Assembly: GCA_033002965.1 (NCBI GenBank) | Contig: JAURVB010012659.1 | Location: forward strand, 186,001 to 250,000 | From: Piper betle | Taxonomy: Eukaryota; Streptophyta; Magnoliopsida; Piperales; Piperaceae | DNA: 64,000 nt | Reading direction: 5' to 3' | Part shown: positions 45,934 to 57,789 of the stretch, one piece after another | Layout: each line of letters begins with the position of its first letter | Numbering within the stretch: position 1 is the first letter of the stretch | Notes under the pieces: generated by a model | The model's database searches: none | Seen by the model: only the letters and a program-made list of their open reading frames with translations | What the model was told of the DNA's origin: nothing | Made by a program: the position numbers and the translations under genes

Positions 45934-48901
45934 TGTAAAACCCACGATTCGAGTCAGGGTTTCATATTCAGAAACTGGTCAATTCGACCGTTATTTTCGA
46001 GTCGAGTCACTTCAGAACGCGTGTACTGAGCCGACGCCACTCGCGTGAATGAGCTATGACGGTCATGCGTACCTAAGTACATGATGATAACGTCATGAAC
46101 ACAGCAGAACAGAATGAGTTATCAGAATATATGAGACCATGCCGGTTTTTTTTGTAACTTTACTTTTATATACAGTGGATCATAGAATTAATTTTAGGCC
46201 TTTTATCGCGTTAGGACGCATTACGGGTAGTTTGGGTGGGTTGATAGTTCTAGAGCATATCATTATGATATTTTGGTATTTGTTTGATTTTACGTGGTTT
46301 TCCCGATTTTTTTTACGATTTAATACGACTTAGTTATTATTCTTGACTCAAGCCGGACACGAGTCAAGTATTATTTACGATATTGCCACCTAGTTATTTT
46401 TCTTCCCCCGAGACTTCCTTTCTTCTTCCCCGTCCAAAACCATAGCTGCACCACCCTTCATTTGTCGTCGCCGCCATTGTTGACGCTGGCCTACCGCCGA
46501 TCGTTGTTGACTAGCCCCGCCACAGTGTTGTCGTGCCTCCCCGACCAATCCTGGCCACCATTTGGCTGCCGCGATGCAAGGAAGTAGCACCTTTGTGCCA
46601 CACTTTCGATGCCAATCGTGCTATCGGCGATCGTCGCCGCCATGATCGAGTGGTAGCCTTGACACCCTCGACCACCTCGACCACCCAACGACCTTTCCAG
46701 ACCGACGTGAAGCTCAGCGCCACCATGCCGGCCGAATTTAGTCACCCATCGCCGCTGGCATTGTTTTGCCATTTTCCGGCAAGCCACTGCTTCCATTGAC
46801 CATGTCGACATCGTAGATGAGTTCAGCTCTTCGAGCCAGTTCCAAGGGTACCTAATACCCTTACTTTTTGGCCAATAGACGTCGCCGGCGGTTGTCGCCA
46901 GAAAACTGCCGGAAGTTGCCGAAAAAACACTAAAACCTGCTAGAAAATAGTCAGAAAACAGTCAGAAAACCGCCAAAAAACTGGAATTGCAAGAATTCAC
47001 CGGATCATCAGCAGAGCTCACCCAGCCGAACCCGATTGAATTTTGGATGCCGAAGAGCGCCGAATTTGAGCTCTGAGACATGCAACGGCCGTTGCCGATT
47101 ACTAACGATGTGAGGTATAATTACCTCAGATATGATTATTTAAAATTGATGATGATTGTTAGCATAACATGCTAGAATTGAATAGTTGTCTTGATGAATG
47201 CCAGACTATGAATGAAGTAAAGATGTATATGATGTGATTTACAGGGAATGAAGGTTAAGTGATCTAATGAAGTAAAGTAAATTTCAGCATGACGTAACTC
47301 AGGAAATATAATAAAATTTATGTTAATAGGATAAGTTGGAATTACTTTCACATTTATAATTGTTGACCGTTATGGTTGATGTTTGTATTGTGAGTGCGTT
47401 TGATCATGACGAGTTTGATTCTCCATTTAGTTAACGGGCATTAGTAATTAGTTTTGATGTGTATGTACGGAGTAGGAGCTCGCAGCTAGGCACGGTGACA
47501 CGCTTGGAGCTTCTACCAGGTCCGTTTAGGACTCGTCTCTATTTTTACTCTCGTCTATTGTATGTTTGATTTATTACCTACAGGACGGGTTAAGTGGCGT
47601 TTTATCGGATCCAACTTAACTCGAGCAATCTAGCCGAACAAATTTCCGGATTAATAACCCTCGAGGATGAGATCCCTCGATAACAATTTCGAAAACAAGA
47701 TCCACCACAAGTTGCCTTCGGGCCTATTATATAAATCCCTACCCAACCCTATAAATATGTAGTTTTCACGTTCTCAGTGAGACGAGAGATGGAGAAACTG
47801 ACTGCACGTACCATGAGCGGATGTCGTGATAGTCAAAGCTAGCTCTGGATTAGTGCAGCAAATTGTTCCATTCCTGAGGGATCCTAACAACTCCCCATTT
47901 GAGTTCCTCACACCTGGAGAACGTGGAGGTTTATAGGTACTGTTAAGTACAGCACATGTCCAGACTTGTGGTTTAAAGGGTACTAAAGGCGACTACCTGA
48001 GAGTACTCGGCCTTCGTGCTCAAGGCCAGGAGAAATAGGGAGGTAAGGCGAGGGCTTAGGATTTGAGACCAGAAAATGAAGAAAATGCCGAGAGAGGCAT
48101 CAGCAGGAATAGATCAGTCAGTTCCGGATGCTATCGGATCTGCAGCCCAGTGGCTCCTCAGTAGGTGCCCTTCAGAGTGTTCACGAGGAGTATATGATGT
48201 TTTCTTTCATATGAGAGTTTGCTCTCATAGCTAGCTTGTTATAGTTATTTTTTTCCAGACTTGTAACACTTGTTAGTGACATGTTTTTATACTATATGTA
48301 GGTAAGAATCACGAGTTGGAAGAGCCATTTTGGACAAGGGAGCACTATTGTCGCTTGCACACATGTCAGTCGATTGAGTGGTTATATTATGTTTATGATG
48401 TTATTATATGATGAATGGTGTGATTATGTGCTTGACACATGATGATGTGACATGATTAAATGTTAAGACATGATGATAGAATGTGAAACATGAATAGATT
48501 GTGCAGTGGAAGCGTTGTGGGTTGAGTCCCAAGCTTCAAAAGTGAGTTACAACATATTAGATTGTGTGTGAATGAAATTGTTGGTACATGCATATATATT
48601 ATATATATTATTTTGACAGGGTGGCCCTTAATTGCACTTTTAGGGTTAGACTATGTCCGTTTTATTTTAGAATTTTTATTTATTTTGATCGTAATCGTAT
48701 TGTTGTATGAATTACTTTGCATGTCATCCATGTAGTATCATGTTATGATTCTGTGCATTTATTCATGCATGACGAGTCGTATCTTCATCTTAAGATGCCA
48801 AGATTAGATCCGCACGAGTTGGGTTCAGCTTAGCCGACCTAACCGGGGCATATAACATGCCAGTTTAGTTCAAGAGTGTGGACCGGATTTGGGGTGTTAT
48901 A
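45934..48901 (+). mobile_element. 5' LTR (LTR-C) of the 17.2-kb element
   Basis: Starts TGTAAAACCCACGATTCGAG and ends GGGGTGTTATA (a transition from the terminal ACA). A GC-rich block with CGCCGCC and GCCGG-AAAACTGCC motifs lies at about 46400-47100. The promoter region near 47750 is intact. Confidence 0.92.
47750..47757 (+). promoter_or_regulatory. TATA box in the 5' LTR
   Basis: TATAAATA in CCCTATAAATATG, followed by a leader beginning TTCTCAGTGAGACGAGAG. The same site exists at 41077, but the segment carrying it is missing from the 3' LTR. Confidence 0.6.
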
Positions 48902-48905
48902 GAAT

Positions 48906-48919
48906 TGGTATTAGAGCCA
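48906..48919 (+). other. Primer-binding site, initiator-tRNA-Met type
   Basis: TGGTATTAGAGCCA, four bases after the 5' LTR, differs by one transition from the common TGGTATCAGAGCC. Confidence 0.8.
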
Positions 48920-50154
48920 CTCTCGGTCGACTAAGATGTAAGATACTTTTATAGGTGATGGGTGTGCAATGACTGCTCCAAGTCCAGCTGGCAGGTATGT
49001 TTCTGTCTATTTTCTTTACATGTAGATTTTTCTTCATAAGTTGTTTGGATAACAGTGTATTCAAGACTTGATTAGAAGTATGTGGAATTAGCCTTAGTTG
49101 AGCTGGCAGGTCATTTCTATTGATTTTATCGTGATATTAGACTGTTCATCAATTAGAAGTGAGTAGGGAATGTTGTAGTGCTAGCAGAGGTATAATGGGT
49201 AAAAGATCTCATCTTATACTAGATTCGGACATTAGCAGATGTGAGCAAGAATCTAACAAAATTGTCATGATGGGCTTAGAAACCCACTATTTCTGTCTAT
49301 CGCATAAGTGAATTGGATGATTGACTAGGTGTTCGTGTCTTGCATGTCACCACATTAGTCCTATTTCCATGGGACATAGTGTACATGGTGGGAATGAGTT
49401 AAAGGGGTAACAGTAAGGAGCTTGAAGTATAGAGATACTAGCAAGTTAGTTGACACATGAGATGGACCACTTCCAGAAGATAGTGATGAATGATGATGAG
49501 TAGCGAGGTGAATCGATAGTCCAATGGGTACTTCACCGCATCCTCCTCTTCCACTAGTTTATGACGTACGGGCAATAGTTTTGGCTTCTCTTTGCCAGAT
49601 AGATGTCTTGATGAGATCAAATATTTGACGGGATTCCACACGAGATAAGGTACCAGATCAGTGGTTACCGTTTGAGGGCCAGTCAACATTGATGAAAGCA
49701 GCCATTTCAAATTTCAGGAGATTAGAGTGGGTTTAGCATAGGTTTACCATCATATGTGTTAGCACTATGATCCAAACCCCTTCGGATCAGACATGCATGA
49801 CTGACAACCTAAGCCAAGTTGTTAGCAGCCAAGATATGTCAGAGACAACAGAGTGGATTTATGATGTATATAATCAAGATTAGATTTTTACTATCTAGAT
49901 AGAATTGTCACCGACAGAGTTGCACAACCGCTGACTGAGTGCACAACCACTGATCAAGGGCACAACTGCCGATCGAGTTGCATAACCACCGACCAAGTTG
50001 CACGACCACCGACCGAGTCACACAACCACTGCCATGGTTCACAACCGCCATCTGAGATGCACTACCACCGACTGAAGATGCACTATGTAACGACCCGGCC
50101 CAAAGAGTCACACAACCACTGCCATCCGAGATACACTACCACCGACTGAAGACG
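48920..50154 (+). other. Left internal region of the 17.2-kb element
   Basis: About 1.2 kb without a recognisable gag domain. It ends in a degenerate minisatellite and in a tandem duplication that includes the first 19-20 bp of the adjoining LTR-A. Confidence 0.6.
49917..50088 (+). repeat. Degenerate minisatellite of about 20 bp
   Basis: Eight or so units of the type GTTGCACAACCACCGACCGA, varying at several positions. Related words (CACTACTGCC, CCGCCGACTGAG) appear just beyond 57941, so the inserted unit split this array. Confidence 0.75.
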
Positions 50155-50179
50155 CACTATGTAACGACCCGGCCCAAAG
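50016..50179 (+). repeat. Tandem duplication across the LTR-A border
   Basis: GAGTCACACAACCACTGCCA through ACTATGTAACGACCCGGCCC occurs twice; the first copy has a 15-bp extra segment. It contains the first bases of LTR-A, so it formed after that insertion. Confidence 0.75.
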
Positions 50180-50621
50180 TGCAACGTGATGGGCCTAAGT
50201 CATTTCTTTAAAATGGTTAACCAAGTTAAAGATCAATAGTCCATTCCCACTTATAAATAAGATCTTCTCCCAGTAGGTATTAGATGTGGGACTAAGTTGA
50301 GGGATCTCACAATCCACCCACCTTAGGAAATTTCATCCCTGAAATTCCTACATTTGGCCCGTTGCTAACCCAAGCCCATGACCTTCTTTGGCCCGTGACC
50401 GGCAGCCTAGCCAACGTCCCTAGTCCAACCCATTATCTAACACGTAACTAGTTTGCTCTGATACCACCTATAACGACCCGGCCCAAAGTACAACGTAATG
50501 GGCCTAAGTCATTTCTTTAAAATGGTTAACCAAGTTAAAAGATCTATAGTCCATTCCCACTTATAAACAAGATCTTCTCTCAGTAGGTATTAGATGTGGG
50601 ACTAAGTTGAGGGATCTCACA
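50160..50621 (-). mobile_element. TRIM-A unit (LTR-A, internal, LTR-A)
   Basis: Two LTR-A copies of 152-153 bp flank a 157-bp internal piece. On the minus strand the internal piece starts GGTGGTATCAGAGC, an exact initiator-tRNA-Met primer match, and ends TTTCCTAAGGTGGGTGGATT before the next LTR. The right LTR abuts LTR-B sequence with no matching duplication. Non-coding. Confidence 0.9.
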
Positions 50622-50749
50622 ATCATTATATTATATTCTCTACCCAGTTAAGTCTACTCAGTTAAATATTTTATTCTTTACCCGGTTACCCGGTTAAAGG
50701 AATAAAATGCGGGTGTTGGTGTGTTTCCACAAACCCTAGCCGTCATTTC

Positions 50750-50757
50750 ATTTTATA
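50750..50757 (+). promoter_or_regulatory. Candidate TATA box in LTR-B
   Basis: TTATAAAG in the segment shared by both LTR-B copies, followed by a pyrimidine-rich leader (TTTTCTTCTCCTCTTCC). Confidence 0.45.
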
Positions 50758-52489
50758 AAGGACACCCTCCACCTTAGCGTTCATTCGGATTTTCTTCTCC
50801 TCTTCCTTGCCGGCGTGTCTTCTTCCTTGCTTAGGTATTCTTCCTATCTCCCTCTTCTTAATTTTCTTGCATGTATATTTTAATTTGATAATAAGCTTTG
50901 TAATCGTGAGGATTAAAGTTTAAAATCAACAAGAAAGAAACTAAACCAAAAAAAGAAAAAATTAAACTTTAATACAGCCGACGAGTCCCTTGTTTCGGCG
51001 AGATGGGAAACACATGCAAGGTCACTGGGAATCGGTGGCAAGGGTCGTTTCGACGTCAGAAGATGATTGTACCCTCTTCATCGATCAGTGTAGGGTCGAT
51101 CTCACATGTGAGGATGGCGGCCTGGGGTGGTAAATGGCCAAAAAATAGTTGCGGCGGCAAAAACAGGGGCGACAGAGGTGGGGGAAGAAATTCAGTCGTC
51201 CTGGGTGGCGACGGGTTCCAATATGGCCGGGGAAGGTGGATAGGTGGTCGAGGTTGACGAGGCGACTACCCAATTGAGGCAGCGCTTGGAAGGCGATTGG
51301 GCGCCACCGTGGCCGGAAGACGGCCGGAGTTGGTCTAGGCGACACTGCAAGGGCATGGCAGGGCTGGTCGACGATGATTGACGGCGGCCGGAGGTGGTCG
51401 GCGGTAGCGGTGGCTGGAGCACACCTGGAGTCAGGAACAGAGTCAGGAACAGAGCATGCCGGAGAAGAAAAGAAGAAGGGTGGTGGCAATTCTATAAATA
51501 CAAGTTGACTCAATACCGACTTGAGTTAAAAATAATACAAACTCGTAATAAATATTTAAAAATAATTACTTTAATGGGCTATAGGGTAAAGTTACTAAAA
51601 TAATTAATTATTGGATGAAGTCAACATGGACATAAGTAATCAAAAATACGATAATGATAAATAGTCAATAATTAATTGGTGTAATTCAAGCGATTAAATT
51701 AAATCGGAGGGTTATAAGTAATTAATAAAATACAGATTTTACCTTTACTATATTATATTTAATATTAGGTAAATAAAGTGATTAATTTAATAAAGAGTCA
51801 GTAATGTAGAAAATGGGTTATTAAATTATAGGTAGGTAGCAATCACTCGCGTTAAACCTAAATAGCATAATGATAATAAATAAAGTTCAAAACTTTATAG
51901 AATTGAATAATTTAAAATAATTGTAATAATAATATTTTTGAATTAAAATAATACAAATTATTTTAAATAATTTAATTGAACAACTTAACTAATTAAATTG
52001 CTGTAAAAAATAGTAACAATTAAAAAATTATAACCGAAGGAAAATATACTAATAATAATAATTAAATATTTGTGTATAAGTTGATATTTATTTTATTATT
52101 TGTTAAGTGTTAATTATGATCTTGATTGTTAATGTAAAGAATGATTTAAATGATTACATCACATGAATAAGTTAATATTTAATATTGTTGAAATTTTAAT
52201 AGTGATATATATATTAGTCATTTAGTTGCAGCCATTTCTACTCGAATAAAATTATAATTATGTATAATTTTATATCCTCGTTTAGATTAGGATCATTGGT
52301 CGCAGCTACAAGTTCGAAATATCCAGGTCCGTATAATTATTTAAAATGTTGTATTTTCCCTTGTGGATAACCTGGTCAGCCTGAGCCCAGATTCGACCAC
52401 CATGCACCGAGTGCAACCGGGGGAATTGACTCAGTCTAACACGGGCAATGCCCTTCATAATCAAATAATGGATATGATGGACTGTCCCA

Positions 52490-53230
52490 TTAGCCAATAA
52501 ATTGGACATGGCAGATTGGACTCGCCAGCCAATTACGGACATGGTGGATTGGACTCACCAGCGGATAACGGACATGGCGGATTGGACTCGCCAGCCGGTT
52601 ATGGACGTGATGGACTGACCCATCAGCCAATAAATTGGACATGGCGAATTGGACTCGTCAGCCAATTATGGACATGGTGGACTGACCCATCAGCCAATAG
52701 ATGGACATAATGGACTGACCCATCAGCCAACTAATGGACATGGTGGATTGGACTCACCATCCGATAACGGACATGGCGGATTGGACTCGCCAGCGGGTAA
52801 TAGACATGATGGACTGATCCATCAGCAAACAAATTGAACATGGCGGATTGGACTCGCCAGCCAATTACGGACATGGTGGATTGGACTCACCAGCCGATTA
52901 CGGACATGGCGGACTGGACTCGCCAGCTGATAATGGACATGATGGACTGACCCGTCAGCCAATAGATTGGACATGGCGGATTGGACTCGCCAGCCAATTA
53001 TGGACATGGTGGACTGATCCATCAGCCAATAGATGGACATAATGCATTGACTCATCAGCCAACTAATGGGCATAGTAGATTGGACTCACCAGCCAGCCAT
53101 GGCGGATTGGACTCGCCAGCCGGTAACGCACATGATGGACTGACCCATCACCCAATAGATGGACATGGTGGACTGACCCATTAGCCAACTAATGGACATG
53201 GTGGACAGAACCATCAGCTAATAAATGGAC
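52490..53230 (+). repeat. 33-bp minisatellite in LTR-B, about 22 units
   Basis: Unit GGACATGGTGGATTGGACTC followed by RCCAGCCRATTAC, alternating with variants carrying GACTGACCCATCAGCC. Because 33 is a multiple of three, open frames run through it in several registers; these are not genes. The reverse complement resembles the array at 22840-23305. Confidence 0.93.
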
Positions 53231-53693
53231 ATGTTGGAATGGTCACAAGTGGCAATTTTATAGATAATGATAGGGAGTTTATGGACTTGTTTTATTTAAT
53301 TATACGGCTTAGTGGTTAATTACTAACGCGGAATTGCCTCCGCAAGTTAGCAGCTGGAACTAAAGACTAAGAGACGACAGGGTGGTTCTTCTACCAACGC
53401 AGGTGGTGAACGGATAATAAGCAGACTTCTCTTTTTACTTTTCTTGTGTTATAAATGTGGCTATTGGAAATGGTCCAAGACTGGGGGATAATTACTTCAT
53501 GCATTGTCACTTGAAAATAAGTTCTTTTGAGTTAGAAATGCTAGACTTATTTGCTTTCATATTATTCATGTAACCTTTTAAGTAACACCCGATCCGGTTA
53601 GGACTGGTTGTTATAGGGTTGGTTTTGTTAAATTTTTGAGTAACATCTGGCCAGCAAGGCCCACAATATTGTGAAAAACGGCGGGTCGTTATA

Positions 53694-53999
53694 GGTTGTA
53701 TCAGAGCAAACTAGTTACGTGTTAGATGGTAGGCTAGACTAGGGATATTGGCTAGCCTACCGGTCACGGAGCCAAAGAAGGTCATGGGCTGGGGTTAGCA
53801 ACGGGCCAAATGTGGGAATTTCGGGGATGAAATTTCCTAAGGTGGGTGGATTGTGAGATCCCTCAACTTAGTCCCACATCTAATACCTACTGGGAGAAGA
53901 TATTGTTTATAAGTGAGAATGGACTATAGATCTTTAACTTGGTTAACTATTTTAAAGAAATGACTTAGGCCCATTACGGTACACTTTGGGCCGGGTCGT
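53694..53999 (+). mobile_element. TRIM-A internal and 3' LTR-A joined to LTR-B
   Basis: The internal piece 53694-53851 starts GGTTGTATCAGAGC, continues like the reverse complement of 50312-50468, and ends GGTGGGTGGATT. It is followed by LTR-A from 53852. The LTR-A is cut at GGGCCGGGTCGT and runs directly into minus-strand LTR-B sequence. So a 5' LTR-B and a 3' LTR-A flank a TRIM-A internal region. Confidence 0.85.
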
Positions 54000-54791
54000 C
54001 CTTCCTAGCGGCGCGCTCACATTGGCGATTCCACCACCGGCGAGCGTCGCCGCCTCAATTGGTTGGTCGCCTCCTCACCCTCGACCACCTATCTACCTTC
54101 CCCGGCCATATTGGAACCCGTCGCCACCTAGGACATCCTGATTTCTTCCCCCACTGCCGTCGCCCCTGTTTTTGCCGCTCGCTACTGTTTTTGGCCATTT
54201 ACCACCCTAGGCCGCCATCCCCACACGTGAGATCGACCCTACACTGATCGACGAAGAGGGTAGGATCATCTTCCGATGTCGGAAAGACCCTCGCCACCGA
54301 TTCCTAACGACCTTGCCTGTGTTTCCCCATCTCGCCGAAACAGGGGACTCGTCGGCCGAATTAAAGTTTATTTTTTATTTTTATTTTTGTTTAGTTTCTT
54401 TCTTGTTGATTTTAAACTTTAATCCTCACGATTATAAAGCTTATTATCAAATTAAAATATACATGCAAGAAAATTAAGAAGAGGGAGATAGGAAGAATAC
54501 CTAAGCAAGGAAGAAGACACGCCGGCAAGGAAGAGGAGAAGAGAATGCGAATGAAGGCTAGAGTGGAGGACGTCCTTTATAAAATGAAATGACGGCTAGG
54601 GTTTGTGGAAACACACCAACACCCGTATTTTATTCCTTTAACTGGGTAACCGGGTAAAGAATAAAATATTTAACTGGGTAGACTTAACCAGGTAGAGAAT
54701 ATAATATAATTAATATTAATTCTCTAACGTTCGATCCTTCCCTGCCCGAGTCGAATATATTAAAAAAAATTTTTTTTCCACGGTCTTTACA
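54000..54791 (-). mobile_element. LTR-B start, minus orientation (3' LTR of the chromovirus)
   Basis: On the minus strand it opens TGTAAAGACCGTGGAAAAAA directly after CCAAGTTGGGGAGAT, a gypsy polypurine tract, so it is the 3' LTR of the gag-pol above it. Only about 790 bp remain. From about 54710 down it is the inverted copy of 50622 onward, including the TTTATAAAGGACG promoter equivalent and the GC-rich block. Confidence 0.8.
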
Positions 54792-54908
54792 ATCTCCCCA
54801 ACTTGGAAATATTTCGTCCCCGAAATATCATAACAGGCAATAGAACAATTATGATTAACTTTATTTATTTCTTCGGGATCAGTTCATGCTACTACAATTA
54901 TAAAACTC

Positions 54909-57056
54909 CTATGCCACAAATAGGCTAGGGTATTTCCTTGCCATTTCTTGTTCAGTCTCCCATGTAGCTTCTTCTGACCCCTGATTTTTCCACAATACTT
55001 TTACCAAAGGAATTTCCTTGTTCCTGAGTGTCTTTATTTCTCTTGCCAGGATGCGGATCGGCTTTTCCTCGTAGGTTAAATTTGATTGTAGCTCTAAGTC
55101 TTCAAAATTTGTGATGATATGATCCTCATCCCGTACATACTTCTTTAGCATTGACACATGGAAAACATTGTGTACTCCAGCTAGGCTTGGTGGCAATGCT
55201 AATCTATATGCACAATTCCCAACTCGATCCAGGATTGGAAACGGTCCTATGAATCTTGGCTTCAACTTCCCTGATATTTTAAATCTGATCACCCCCTTCG
55301 TAGGAGATGTCTTTAGGTACACAAACTCCCCAACTTGGAACTCTAGGTCCTTCCTTCGAGTATCAGCATAACTCTTTTGTCGATCCTGAGCTGCCTTAAG
55401 TCTTTGCTGAATGAGTTTCACCTTTTCAGTTGCTTCCCTCACCATCTCTAGCCCGACTATAACTGCTTCGGTAGACTCCAGCCAGCACGATGGAGATCTA
55501 CAGGGCCTACCATATAAGGCTTCAAATGGTGCCATCCCTATACTGGCTTGGTAAGAGTTATTGTAGGTGAATTCAGCCAAGGCTAAGTGTTTCTCCCAGT
55601 CACCCCCTCAGTCAAGAATGCAAGCTCTTAACAAATCTTCCAAAGTTTGAATAGTCCTCTCACTCTGACCATCAGTTTGGGGATGATATGTTGTACTCAA
55701 CTTAATTTGAGTTCCCATGGCTTTTTGGAAAGCTTCCCAGAAATGTGAGGTGAATAGGGGATCGCGGTCGGAGACTATCTCCTTTGGAATCCCATGCAAT
55801 TTGACAATATTGTCAACATATAATCCTGCCAGGTATTCCGCCGTTCTCATTGATTTCGTGGGGATGAAGTGAGCTACCTTAGTTAGTCGGTCCACCACTA
55901 CCCATATGGAGTCATGCTTCTTTTGAGTTCTTGGGAGCTTTGAAATAAAATCGCATGTGACACACTCCCATTTCCATGATGGTATTTCTAAAGGTTGTAA
56001 TAGTCCTCCAGGTAGTTGATGTTGGGCTTTGATCTGTTGGCAAGTCTGACACTTAGAGACAAAATTCACAACATCCCTCTTCATCCCAATCCACCAGTAG
56101 GTTCGCTTTAAATCCTGATACATTTTAGTAACTCCAGGGTGTATCGAGAACTTTGAGCGATGAGCCTCCTCCAAAATATCCTGCCTCAGTGCATTATCCT
56201 TGGGTACACACAACCTTCCTCTAAATCTGATCACACTATTTGAATCAGCTATAATGTCAGGAATCTTGTCCAACATTTTATTCAGCTCCTCATCACCCAT
56301 TTGTGCTAGCTTAACACGATCAACTAAATCATTGGAAACAACCAAATTTGCCAGTAAGCCTGTTAGTTGCTCCACCGGGTTGATAGCTACCACTTCTGCT
56401 GACATGGCCCAAAGTCTAGTTAGCTGCTGACTTTTGTCCACTTTTCCCTTCCGACTCAACGCGTCGGCTACCACATTCGCTTTCCCTGGATGGTATAAGA
56501 TTTGGTAGTCGTAGTCCTTCAAATATTCTATCCACTGCCTCTGTCAAAGGTTAAGGTCATTCTGGGTGAAGATATACTTCAAACTCTGGTGGTCAGTGAA
56601 GACTTCAAACTGGGCTCCATACAAGAAGTGTCTCCAAATCTTCAGGGCAAAAACCACTGCTGCCAGTTCCAAGTCATGGGTTGCATAATTTTGCTCATGA
56701 ATCTTCAATTGACGAGAGGCATAGGCCACCACCTTACCTTCTTGCATAAGGATGCATCCTAAACCCAACAATGACGCATCGCTCAAGACTACGAATCCAT
56801 CATTACCATTTGGCAGTGTCAAGACTGGTGCTTTAGAAATTGGTGTCACTCCAGGTGCTAGGTCAATGGCAAACTCCACTGCCCACTTAGGAGGTAACCC
56901 TGGAAGTTCATCTGGGAATACATATATTCCCGGACTGAATCCTCCCCTGAACCAAATTGGCAAATGCCAATGCTTTCTTCTGGACAACGGGCTCTGGAAA
57001 ATATTGTCCATTGAAAGCTGCCACAAATTCCGCCCACGCGATGGAGGAAATCTCAT
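54909..57056 (-). pseudogene. Chromovirus pol with deleted RT: RNase H, integrase, chromodomain
   Basis: One frame of about 716 codons with two in-frame TGA stops (56544-56546, 55608-55610). Order: [20 protein letters not shown], the lead into reverse transcriptase, then an abrupt jump from PISKAP to [18 protein letters not shown], so the whole catalytic RT (including the YxDD) is deleted, probably between two similar AP(V) sites. RNase H follows ([30 protein letters not shown]), then the integrase zinc finger (HPG-H, CQTCQQIKAQHQ), core (WVVVDRLTKVAHFIP, IVSDRDPLFTSHFWEAFQ, YHPQTDGQSERTIQTLEDLL) with D, D, E present, C-terminal EFTYNNSYQASIGMAPFEAL, and a chromodomain (VLWKNQGSEEATWETEQEM). 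Tekay/Del-like. Not autonomous. Confidence 0.9.
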
Positions 57057-57606
57057 GTCGATGGAAAGTGGTTTTCTCCATGGATTTCCACCAGTAAGAT
57101 GCTTCCCCTTGAAGCATGCATGTTGCCAATCTCACTTGATGGCGGTGGGGCATAGACAGAGCTCTAAACATTTTTTCGGTAATGTCAATCTAGCTCTCCG
57201 CCTTCATTGGATCGATCCCTCCATTAAATACCTCAGCTCTATTCTTTCTAAATTTTTCCACAGTGTAGCGGTCACTATCATCACCTGCTGGCGGCACCAC
57301 TTGTTGGACTACCAGTGGCACTGGGTTTGGACGCTCCCCTTGCTCGCCCAGGTCAGCTAACCCTGCCCACCCATGGGCACTTCCCTGACCACCATCCAGG
57401 GTGATTCTGGGACCCGCTGCTGAGTTTGAGGCTCCATTCCCCGCTACCACTCCCGGTAACCGCTGAACAATATTTTGAACCACAGAATTTGTATTTTTTG
57501 AAGCCTGCGCTAGTCTCTATATGGCCATCAGGATCTAGGCCAACACATTCTCTGTGTTAGAATTAGACTGCACAGATCGGCTTGACTGTCTACGAGTGTC
57601 TGCCAT
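56908..57606 (-). pseudogene. Chromovirus gag, truncated
   Basis: ATG at 57606 gives MADTRRQSSRSVQSNSNTEN, then stops at two codons, continues VVQNIVQRLPGVV, FRKNRAEVFNGGIDPMKAES* and, beyond a TAG at 57190-57192, [29 protein letters not shown] and [14 protein letters not shown]. This is the capsid core of Tekay-type gag. It breaks off after VQKK and passes in another frame into the pre-RT region; the C-terminal capsid, zinc knuckle and protease are deleted. Confidence 0.85.
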
Positions 57607-57775
57607 CTGAAACATCGAACCATCATGGTTCATTATATGTTCTTGTTTCAGTTTTGACTTACATTTATTAGTGAATGAATTTGTCAATTAATAACACAAC
57701 ATAGTGGGAAAAGATAATTATTGGACTTTTCAACAAGGTACTTGAGTCATAAAATGTGAGCTTGTGGGAAACCGT

Positions 57776-57789
57776 GCTCTAATACCACC
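57776..57789 (-). other. Primer-binding site of the minus chromovirus
   Basis: On the minus strand GGTGGTATTAGAGC follows the LTR-A end directly. The leader beyond it differs from the TRIM-A internal region, showing that this is the autonomous-type leader. Confidence 0.8.

Larger units (their letters stand above)
50622..53693 (+). mobile_element. LTR-B, plus orientation, first part missing
   Basis: It lacks roughly the first 80 bp seen at 54791 downward. Landmarks: TTATAAAGGACACC (about 50752) as promoter, AAACCCTAGCCGTC, a GC-rich transcribed block 51000-51480, AT-rich middle, CAGCCTGAGCCCAGATTCG near 52379 shared with LTR-D, the 33-bp minisatellite, and the end AACGGCGGGTCGTTATA. It is followed by a primer site. 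The 3' end matches the solo LTR at 22507. Confidence 0.8.

Noticed and set aside
51085..51513. 142-codon proline/serine-rich frame on the minus strand
   Set aside because: It lies in the GC-rich LTR block; similar frames appear on both strands in each GC island, and the inverted copy at 54059-54247 does not preserve the full frame.
52516..53184. Overlapping open frames encoding MDSPANYGHGG-type repeat proteins
   Set aside because: The minisatellite unit is 33 bp, a multiple of three, so frames stay open on both strands by construction. No start context, and the array lies inside an LTR.
54909..57606. Integrated pararetrovirus
   Set aside because: Integrase, chromodomain, LTR ends, primer site and polypurine tract are present; pararetroviruses lack integrase and LTRs. 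It is a gypsy chromovirus.
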